Positions 55,975 through 64,000 of a stretch of DNA of 64,000 nucleotides are shown one piece after another. The translations under genes were made by a program, and so were the position numbers. The number at the start of each line of letters is the position of its first letter. Positions within the stretch are counted from its first letter, which is position 1. The DNA comes from Tausonia pullulans (Eukaryota > Basidiomycota > Tremellomycetes > Cystofilobasidiales > Mrakiaceae), in NCBI GenBank assembly GCA_951802195.1, contig OX637634.1, positions 620,001 to 684,000 of the forward strand, given 5' to 3'. A model generated the notes under the pieces. It was not told the origin of the DNA, made no database searches, and saw only the letters and a program-made list of their open reading frames with translations.

Positions 55975-57476
55975 AATGAATGCTGGTTGGAGGCAAGACG
56001 GTTGGTTACACTTCCGACGAATGCGCCGCTTCCTCAGTTGCCGGAGGCTCCCGGAGAACTCGCCTCAACGCAGCAATGCAGCATCTTCCTTTAGTTTCCA
56101 GGGACACAAGAAAAGTGAAACGCATCGAGACGGAGAAGGACAAAAACGCCATGAAAGACACCGACCCAGAGGCCCTCTCAATTTCTCCGGCGAGACTTCT
56201 CTTGTGAGAATGGGAACGCCATGGCAGCTGACCAAGTGAGAGAAGATGATGTCTGCAAGAATAGATAGTAGTTACCTAAGAGGATGAGCTCAGCCTTCGT
56301 AGTAAACAGTATTTTATATGTAACAAAGGTGTGAGTGAACTCATCTTGACAACGGAAACCTAACAATGCTGCGGCTGAATTGAGCTGTGAGAAGCTCTTC
56401 GGCATCGAGCTGAAAGACGCTGTATCCGTCCACCACTAGCACCACTCTGAGTTCTTCTCGAAGAGCTGACACAGGTAAAGCTCAGTCTTCACTAGAACGT
56501 CGACGTCATGATCCCACTGTGTCGCCATGATCCTGCTTCGAGTCCATCTCTGCCACCCACGCAGCGCTCAAAGAGCTAAGGAAGAAACGGCCAAGTCTGT
56601 AGTGTCCCATCTTGAGTCGCACGATGGAGCCTGAGAGGGTTCTTGCCGGGCCTGAAATTCCCATTGGCTCTCATATCAACCAAGGTAAGCTCTTCCAAGC
56701 ATAAGAAGACAGCTGCGGTTTCAGATGGGCGGGCGAAGTCTTGCTCGTATTTGATGTGATGATTACCGCACCGGAAGCCGGGAAGGAGATGGAGGCGGTT
56801 AGGCCATTGCACTAGCGACTACAAGGCATCGTTTGGGTGCCTTTTGAAAACACTACAGCAGGGATGGGTTCTGTGTGTTGGACCTCATTTGCCGCAGATC
56901 GCGCTCGCGCCGCGAAGAGGACGTCTCGGCATAGGTGGGCCATCGCGAGATTCTGGCAGCTCCGCCAGTTGTCAGTTCTACTTTGCCGAGCTCAATCACC
57001 TCCGAACTCAGATAATTTCACCCTCCAGGATCGGCAATCAAGGCAGGCAATTCATAGCGTACAATTTATGCTCACAGATGTGTAGCTGTTTATCACTCGT
57101 GGAGGACGAGGAACACTACATCATGCGTGCGACCGGAGCGAGGAACAGGGCGCTAGGACCTGTGGAAAATCTAACGAAGCTGCAAGTATATGGCTTTGAA
57201 AATCGGCTAGGACTCAAATCCTTACATGGAGAAAAGTGGAGCAAAGAGACTTGTGATGACGGGCGTAGAGAACGAGCTGGCTAGGGAGTTCACGTTGTTC
57301 CAGTGGCTTGGCGACTCGCCTGTCCTCCCTCAAGAGCTTGCGTTGCCATGATCTCTTCAACTGTGGCACTGGCAAGCCATCGCGATTGACACAATCCATC
57401 CATCAAATTACACGCGACTACCATAGTAGAGCTCGACCACGAAGCCCCAAGGCCAGTCCAAGATGTCCCTACCTCA
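55975..57476. other. Gene-poor region upstream of the dioxygenase
   Basis: It holds the dioxygenase promoter at the left. Composition is AT-richer near 56200-56800. A minus-strand frame at 56576-56812 contains CLEELTLVDMRANG, an LRR-like pattern, and another piece near 56900-56960 reads AMAHLCRDVLFAAR. They may be remnants of an F-box/LRR gene. No intact gene was assembled. Confidence 0.35.
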
Positions 57477-58666
57477 TCATGCCGCTGTGCTACCACCACC
57501 TCCCGAAGAAGAAGCCTCCTTGGACTGCTCGACAATCTTCCTCGCCTGCTTTAAGAAAGCCTCGGCGCCCTCTCTCAACCCACCAACAACGCCCTCCTCA
57601 CCCGTGAGGCCGACCTTCTCCCCCGCTCGAATGACATCTGGGTCTTCTCTCGCGAAAGCGGCATCGTCCGCGCGAGAATCGGCCTGCTCGACCGCTGCCT
57701 CGCGGACGAACTCATTTGAGAGTACAGCATGTCGGGTAAGGCTGGCGAGCCGCAAGTGTGTGAGGAGGGCTTCAGCGGGAGCAAGGAGGAGAGGGAGGGT
57801 CGTGGTGAGGGCAGTTGGCGCTGCGGGTGGCGCAGGGGGTGGGAGGATGAAGAGGAGGAGGGCGGGAAGAGGGAGCAGAACGAGGTGGCGATAGTTGGCG
57901 AGCTGAGAGTGGAGCTGATAAATACCAAGGCACACAATCAGATTTGATGACGATCTCAGGAACGAGGGAGACAATAACATACCCTAAACCCATCGCCGCG
58001 GTTCCCCGGGAGATCGATCTGGCCGAAGACCGTCCAGGCGAGCTCGCCAATTGCGAGCACGAACAGAAGCCACGTGAGCGGCCTCCTCCATCGGCGTTCT
58101 TTGCCTGATAGTGCAGCAACGGCGGCGATCACGAGGATTTCGGCGATGTAAGGCAGCGCGACGTCGAGGACGGTGTGGAACGCGAGCAGATCCTGCCCCG
58201 ATCCAGCGGCAGCCCACTCGGCCGCTCCAACGGTCGTTACGTGGCCAAAGCGGGCGTAGTTCGCTCGGGCATCGTACGTCGTCAAACGAGCGAGGACAGG
58301 GTCGAGCGGATGCTCGTTGAAAAGCAGGAGCTGGTCACCACTGCTGCCCGCGACGGCATCTGTGGTAATGAGGCGAGCCCGGAGATACGCGAGGGGTGCG
58401 GCGAAGAGCGGGAGGTTGCCCGCGAGGCGGAACACGTCCGGTTCAGGCTTGATGAGGAAGGCAAGATGATACACCGCGTGCAGGATGACGAACGCGACCG
58501 TCAAGGGCGAGGGGACGGACCCGTCGGCAGAGCATACGAAGGCCGATCGAGGGGAGGCGATGACGCGGACGAGCCAGCGGAGGAGGGGCGGGATCCGTGG
58601 GATGAGGAGTGGGCCGAGGAGGATGACGGCCGTGATCCAGGGAGAGAACGCGTCGAGGTTGCCCAT
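57477..58666 (-). CDS. Predicted multi-pass membrane protein, unknown function
   Basis: I do not recognise the family. Two exons, 58666-57983 and 57914-57477, give 373 residues. Hydrophobic segments: WITAVILLGPLLIP, TVAFVILHAVYHLAFL, a long stretch with YIAEILVIAAVAAL, RPLTWLLFVLAIGELAW, and HLVLLPLPALLLFIL after the intron. The C-terminal part is soluble and charged (REDPDVIRAGEKVGL), ending in a Ser/Gly-rich tail. A helical bundle in an internal membrane is likely. It is divergent from the mitochondrial helicase gene, sharing a 538-bp upstream region. Confidence 0.75.
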
Positions 58667-59204
58667 GTTGCGGGAGGTGTGGAGGTTGGAGAAAGAGCCG
58701 CGACGCGTTCAGTCGGCAGACAACAACGCGCCTGGCCGAGTGCGCAATTGGTCGGCCTCCTGTGGCACTCTGCATGTTGATTCAGAGGTCAGAGCCTTTG
58801 AATGAACCTCTGGAATAACTTCTGAGTGCTGTTTGACGTTTCTATCCCTGCCGAATCTATACCAGAAACAGACATTAGCTCAGGTCCATGCGCTCATGCC
58901 CCTGCGATCCCTCTTCTTCCTGAGGTCACCCGCTGCACGACACCAGGCAGTGTGATGATATGCATCAATATCTTTTGAAGCAGTGAGATGCGTGCGATCC
59001 CGAGGCAACATTGCCCGCCACACAACTGGACGCGGACGGCCCGACCTCCGCCCTCGTCGTCCGCTTCCCTCCACTCTATCCGCCTCAAAATTCCGAAATC
59101 GAGCCTGCCTAACCACCACCACCTCCCCGTTTCCGTCCCCTCTCCTCCCTCCTCCCTTTCCTCCCTTCTCTCCTTCTCTTCCCCTATCCGCCCCTTTCCG
59201 AGCA
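58667..59204. promoter_or_regulatory. Shared divergent upstream region (membrane protein / DEAD-box helicase)
   Basis: Contains both promoters. The last 90 bp before the helicase ATG are strongly C/T-rich, like the leaders of several genes in this window. Confidence 0.5.
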
Positions 59205-61288
59205 ATGCTTCGCACTGCCGCAAGCCGCCTCGCCCGGTCGAGCGCCGCTCCCTCGCTCCGCCTGGCGTCTACCACTTCCACCCTTCTCGCCTCGGCCCCG
59301 ACCGTCTTCAGTCGCTCGCTCTTCGCCTCTTCCTCGGCCCTTCACGCTTCCCGGCGGTTCAACTCCTCTGCGGCCGTCGCTCGCGAGGAGACTTCCCTCG
59401 ATGTGGAGTGCCGACCGGCCTTCACCGAGGACGAGGACGCCACCTCGCGCGCCCCCTTCTCCTCGCTTGAGGGCAAAATCCACCCTCGGACGCTCTCGGC
59501 GCTCACCGTCCGGCCGTTCAAGTTCAAGGACATGAGTGTCGTTCAGGCGCGCGTTCTGGGACTCCTCCCTGGCCTCGTCGGCAAAGAGCGGGGCTCAGGC
59601 CCGAATGAGGAGGGCAAGCGCGACCTTCTCGTCAAGGTGCGTAGCTCTAACTTGTAGCGTCTCTCGGGACGTTTCGTTGATATCAGCTACATCCTCACAG
59701 GCCCGTACTGGAACTGGCAAGACTCTTTCATTCCTTACCCCGGCCGTCGAGTCGCGCATCCGACACCTCGCAGAGATCGGCCCCGACGCGGAGCGCCACG
59801 CCTTTGACAACTGCGGTGTCCTCATCCTCTCTCCGACTCGCGAGCTCGCCACTCAGATCGCCAACGAAGCTCGTGCTCTCGTCTCCGAGGCTGAACGTCA
59901 CGGCCGGATGCCTTGGGGTGTCCACCTATTCGTCGGCGGCGAGTCGGCTGGTCGCCAGCTTGGCTCGTGGGAGCGCTCCAGGAAGGACATCCTCGTCGCC
60001 ACCCCGGGACGGCTCAAGGACTTCCTCATGAACAAGTCCTCGGTTTCTAGCGCCATGAAGAATCTTGAGACTGTGCGTGGGAGCCTTGTTCTCTCGCCGC
60101 GCGCTCTTCGCCGTCCGCTGACTCTTCTTTCATCAGCTCATCTTCGACGAGGCTGACACCATCCTCGACATGGGTTTCGGTCGCGACCTCGAGGACATTG
60201 TTTCGAGGCTCCCCAAGGATCGCCAGACCTTCCTCTTCTCGGCAACCGTGTCGCCTAAGATCCAGCAGATCGCCCGCCAGTCGCTCCTTCCCAACTCTCT
60301 CTACCTTGACGTCGTCCCTGTCGGAGAGGCCCAGACGGTTGACAAAATCCAGCAATTCTCGACCGTTCTTAACTCGTCGGCCGACCTCATCCCCCACCTT
60401 GTTCGACTCCTCGCACATGACCAGCTCATCAACCCGTCGTCCAAGACCATTGTCTTCCTTCCGACTACCAAGCTCACCCAGCTCTTTTCAACGTTTGTCC
60501 GGCACCTCCAGGCCCACCTCCCGGCCCGCCAGCGTACGGAGGTGTTTGAGATCCACTCCAAGCTCGAGCAGCGTGACCGGTTCCGCACCTCGGCGGCCTT
60601 CCGGGCAGCCAAGGGCAAGGCCTCGATCCTTGTCACTTCGGATGTCTCGGCTCGTGGTGTCGACTACCCGGGCACGACGCGCGTTATCCAGGTCGGCAAC
60701 TCCGGTGACTCGGAGCAGTACACCCATCGCGTCGGACGAACTGGCCGTGGTGGTGCTGAGGGTCGTGGAGACATCATTCTCTGCTCGTTCGAGCGCGGTT
60801 TCCTCCAGGAGCTCTCCAAGTTCCCCGTCAACCCGCTCGAGGCTGAGGACCTTGCTAATGAGGTCCGGGTGCTCGCCGAAAATGCCGGCCCTGAGGAGCT
60901 CGCAGGCGTCGAGGCGATCGAGAAGGGTGTTGCCGCGCTCCAGAAGCGGTTGAGTCCCTCGAGCATTGACGATGTGCTCGGCTCGTACCTTGGCCACCTC
61001 GCTCAAAAGACGCGCGAGATGGGATGTTCCAAGGAGGAGCTCGTTCGCGGTGTCCAGGCCATTGGAACCGATGCCTTCAGCCTCGAGCACGCCCCTTCCT
61101 TCAGCCCGTCCTTCCTCGCCAAGATCGGTCTTGGTGGAGCCAACGGTGGACAGCGTCGCAGCGGAGGAGGTTTCACGCGTGGTGGTTCTAGCTTCGGAGC
61201 AGGAGGGGGACGTGGCGGGAAACGCAGTTCGGGAGGCTACCAGGGTGGAGGACGTGGAGGTTACCAGGGAGCTGGAGGCCGCTGGTGA
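59205..61288 (+). CDS. MSS116: Mitochondrial DEAD-box RNA helicase (Mss116-like)
   Basis: RNA chaperone helicase, likely for mitochondrial intron splicing and translation. Three exons: 59205-59636, 59701-60072 and 60137-61288; 1956 nt, 651 residues. The N-terminus is Arg/Ser/Ala-rich without acidic residues, as in a mitochondrial presequence. Motifs in order: ARTGTGKT (I), PTRELA (Ia), TPGRL (Ib), DEAD (II) right after exon 3 begins, SAT (III), FLPTTK (IV), TSDVSARGVDYP (V) and HRVGRTGR (VI). The Q-motif region is atypical (LTVRPFKFKDMSVVQ). A C-terminal extension ends in a Gly/Arg-rich RGG-like tail. The 61-64 nt introns sit between motifs. Confidence 0.92.
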
Positions 61289-61791
61289 GGAAGAGACCAT
61301 CTAACATTTGGTCTCTTCTCTTCATCGCATCTGGTTCTTCCCTATCGTCTTTTCACTCTTTCACTCTCCTATACTTGCAGTCTTTTGGCCGCTTTAGCAC
61401 ATTCTCTCTCGGGTTCCCGTCTTCTCGCTCCCCCCTTGTGTTGTACGCCACGCCCGATCTCCCCCCTTGATGCCTAGATTCCTACCTCCCCTCCTGTCTA
61501 CAATTCGGATCACTCTCTTTCTCGCATGGCCGGCACTTTAGATGCCGAGCCCCTCCTCCTCATTAACGTCCTAGCTTCATTGCTCAATGCCAATCGCAAC
61601 CCCACCCCCTCTCCTGCCAAAATGACTCGTGGTTCTTGATAATCCGTTTCGCTCTTCTACTAACACGCACCTTGGTTCAGCGGACTTATTCACTTGACGA
61701 CGAGCTAGATGACGACGCGGAGCTCGTCCTCATCGGCGCCGGCCGCCGGCTCTCCACCTCCTTCTCCCCCAACCAATATCTGCCCTCCATC
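61289..61791. other. Intergenic: helicase 3' flank and FUN14 gene promoter
   Basis: C/T-rich throughout. A frame open upstream of the FUN14 start (through SLDDELDDDAELVLIG) lacks an ATG, so the start was placed at 61792. Confidence 0.45.
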
Positions 61792-62946
61792 ATGTCACTC
61801 CGTCTGCCCGTCACTGTTCTCTCCTCCTCCCCCATCCCAGCCCTCCGTCGGGCTTACCACGGACCCCAGCGCTCGCTCCGAGCCCACCTCGAGCAGCGCG
61901 CCGCCTCGTCCCGGCAGCCGATCGCGCTCGCCCGGACGGCAACATTCTCTAACGGCGGCAGGAAGAGCGATGACGCTAGGCAGTCATGGACCCGGTATGC
62001 GGCCGTCGGCGTTGGAGCTGTTGGTTTGAGTGCGCTTTGGGCGAGCTCGTCGAAGAATGGACGAAGTCAGGTCTGGTGTCAGCGTACGTGTCATTCGTGT
62101 CTCGTGTCATTGCTCATCCGTTCAGGCTCTGACTTCTGCTCCTCACTCTGTCTCTCGCTCTCGGTATCTCTATGTGTTCTTCGTCCATCCTGCTGCCGGC
62201 GATGCGTCTCTCTGGCCTCTCCAGCGACGACCCCGCCGCCGCCTCCGCCCGCTCCCGAGTCGCCCGCCCGCTCGACAATCAACCCCCAAGAGCTTGGATT
62301 CGGCGCCGTCTGGTGAGATAGACGACCCTAGCTAGCATTGGAGAACGCTTCTGTCCTTGGCCGCGCCGTTGGTTTGTTGGTCGTAGGCGCGTCGCTGCCA
62401 CCCACTGGGGCGGGCCAGGCCCTGTTCTCCAATGTTGGCCCCTGTCTCCTTGCCTGTACTCCATCTGAGTGACCTACGTCCCATCTCCAGCGGAATCTGT
62501 TCCGGAATATTCATCAAGAAGGGTCTCAAGGCTCTCGCCTTTGCCCTCGGCGGTATCTTTGTTCTCCTCCAGGTTCGCTCCGCTCACTTCCCTCCAGGCC
62601 TCAAAATGTCTAGATCGAAGACTGAGCCTTTCATCCAACCCTCAATAGTACCTCTCCTCCCTCGATCTTCTCAAGGTCAACTGGACCAAGGCTGCCTCCA
62701 CATACGACCGCCTCACGAGCACGCAGGACGAGGACGGCAAGTCCGTTGGGCTCACCGTCACACGGGCTTGGGGCTGGATGATCGACTTCCTCTCTAGGTC
62801 AGTAGAGGAGTTCATAGTATCGCTCTCTGCTTATGGTCTGTCGAGACTGACGATGAACGTTGATGTTGGTGTTTTGCCTCGCCAGGGACTTCCAGCAGCG
62901 AGCGACTTTCCTCGGGGGTCTTGTCCTCGGCTTCCGTCTCGGCTAA
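61792..62946 (+). CDS. FUN14-domain mitochondrial membrane protein
   Basis: FUN14/FUNDC-type outer-membrane protein linked in animals to mitophagy and mitochondrial contacts. Five exons: 61792-62083, 62225-62312, 62491-62572, 62649-62797 and 62886-62946; 672 nt, 223 residues. The N-terminus is Arg/Ser-rich (RRAYHGPQRSLRAH), a likely mitochondrial signal. It is followed by a hydrophobic helix (YAAVGVGAVGLSALW) and a Pro-run linker. The FUN14 domain follows: ELGFGAVCGICSGIFIKKGLK, then FALGGIFVLLQYLSSLDLLKVNW, closing with FLGGLVLGFRLG. The glycine pattern and the L-x-VNW motif fit the family. Confidence 0.85.
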
Positions 62947-63061
62947 AGGGCTCGGCTTCATCAATTCGTCGTGCTTCCCCATACATCAATGGCTTGCTAT
63001 TGTATCAAAACTAGAATGACCCCCGCCCCCTTAAAAAAATCAACGAGAAAGAGAGAAGAAA

Positions 63062-64000
63062 TCACGGGTGGTCGGCGTGCTTCCATCCTAGCATGCGCTC
63101 GAGCTTGCTGCAGTCGAAAAAGCCGACTTTGTCGAGATCGGCTCGCCGCGGGACCTGAACATTCGATTTGGACATTGACGTCAGTTGCCGTCGTCAGCCG
63201 GGGCGGGAGGTAATGATGGGAGAGGAGCCATCGACGTACATTGGCGTGGTGCTTGTCGGCAAGAGCGGACGTGTTGATGGGCTCACCACCCTGGTAGATG
63301 TGATGCTCGTTCGTTGGGCTGACGCCTGCGGTCGATATAGCAGAGAAGGAAAGGATGGGAGGGCGGTCAGTGAGCGAGTGAAAGAGTCGCCGACGTGGCA
63401 CATTGAGAGGCAAACACACAGTAGAAGACCTCATGGCCCTTCCATTCGGGGACATCCTTGGTCACTGAAGCGAGAATCGCTTTTCCGGCGCTCTAGCCAG
63501 ATGGGTACGCACGCGCAGACGCAAAATTAGGCCACCAGTCAGCCATCCGTTCTGAGTACGCCGGTCTCAGCTCCACTCGCTCGTACGCACCACAGGGTCG
63601 GTGTACGTCCAAAGGACGTAGGCTCCTTGCCTCACGTCCCCTTCCGGGAGGAGCTCGAGGTCCGTCCTGCGGCGGGTGGCGTGCAGTCGGAAAGAGGCGA
63701 CTCGAAGGTCTGGGTGGGTCCGGCAGAACGTATCGGCTTGGACTTCACAGATCTGCTTCGAGAGAGCGTACTGAAGAAGAGTGATGCTAGGATGATGAGC
63801 TAGAGTAGTGCTGGCGCAACAAGGACGACTTGTCCACAAACCGCGTCATCCGGGTAGAACGGGTGTTTCTCGTCCAAGGGGAAGTAGTCGAAGCGAGGCG
63901 GCATCGATCCATACTGGAGGCCCGGAGCGTTGACGGACGACATCTGAGAGAGTCTACGGATGCCGAGATCTGCGCAAACCTGAAGAACGTTGAAAGATCC
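63062..64000 (-). CDS. NAD-dependent sugar-nucleotide epimerase/dehydratase, C-terminal part (runs off window)
   Basis: Extended SDR of the UDP-glucose-4-epimerase-like type. Visible exons: beyond 64000 to 63842, 63770-63591, 63492-63420, 63325-63240 and 63154-63062, all in frame. Motifs: GSFNVLQVCADLGIRRL (helix after the cofactor fold), the catalytic Ser region QMSSVNA, DAYALSKQICEVQ with the catalytic Tyr and Lys, VASFRLH, and near the end KVGFFDCSKLERMLGW. The Rossmann Gly motif is outside the window. The substrate cannot be told. Confidence 0.85.

Noticed and set aside
61636-61791. N-terminal extension of the FUN14 protein through SLDDELDDDAEL
   Set aside because: No ATG in the extended frame. 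The acidic stretch would be unsuitable for a mitochondrial signal.

Overview
The window is GC-rich nuclear DNA from a fungus. Genes are tightly packed and contain many short introns whose donors are mostly GTGCGT or GTGAGT. Diagnostic genes include Mis12/Mtw1, Mediator 17, CCDC174, long-form RNase Z, a WSC-domain surface protein, FUN14 and Snu13. The protein set and intron style suggest a basidiomycete yeast, most likely Pucciniomycotina near Rhodotorula/Rhodosporidium; that placement is inference. No viral, transposon or CRISPR sequence was recognised.

Layout. 1-18.3 kb: 5' end of eEF1B-gamma, a dihydrosphingosine-1-phosphate phosphatase, kinetochore MTW1 and a secreted Ser/Thr-rich protein (all minus); a fluoride-exporter-like locus that looks degraded; a bZIP regulator (plus); and a 19-exon oxysterol-binding protein (minus). 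18.3-21.4 kb is gene-poor. 21.4-25.7 kb holds convergent MED17 and CCDC174. 25.7-30.6 kb is gene-poor and AT-richer, with one tRNA-Arg(ACG) and a cluster of direct repeats. 30.6-40.3 kb holds TRZ1, an HSBP1-like gene, the WSC protein and SNU13. 40.8-50.3 kb holds a 20-exon aminotransferase, an uncertain small gene, a 13-exon short-chain dehydrogenase, a TPR protein and an F-box protein. 51.9-64 kb holds RPL3, trimethyllysine dioxygenase, a membrane protein, a mitochondrial DEAD-box helicase, a FUN14 protein and the 3' part of a sugar-nucleotide epimerase.

The genes are mostly housekeeping (translation, splicing, tRNA maturation, lipid handling, kinetochore, mitochondrion). They do not form a cluster with one shared pathway. 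I traced exon chains by hand; for the main genes the summed exon lengths are divisible by three and every junction restores the expected family motif.

The strongest unusual signal is gene architecture. Coding micro-exons of 5, 6, 8, 10, 11, 13, 14, 15, 18 and 20 nt recur in unrelated genes and often carry conserved residues: the start codon of RPL3, the FN of the NNAG motif in the dehydrogenase, and the middle of the HSBP1 coiled coil. Two introns appear to be GC-AG.
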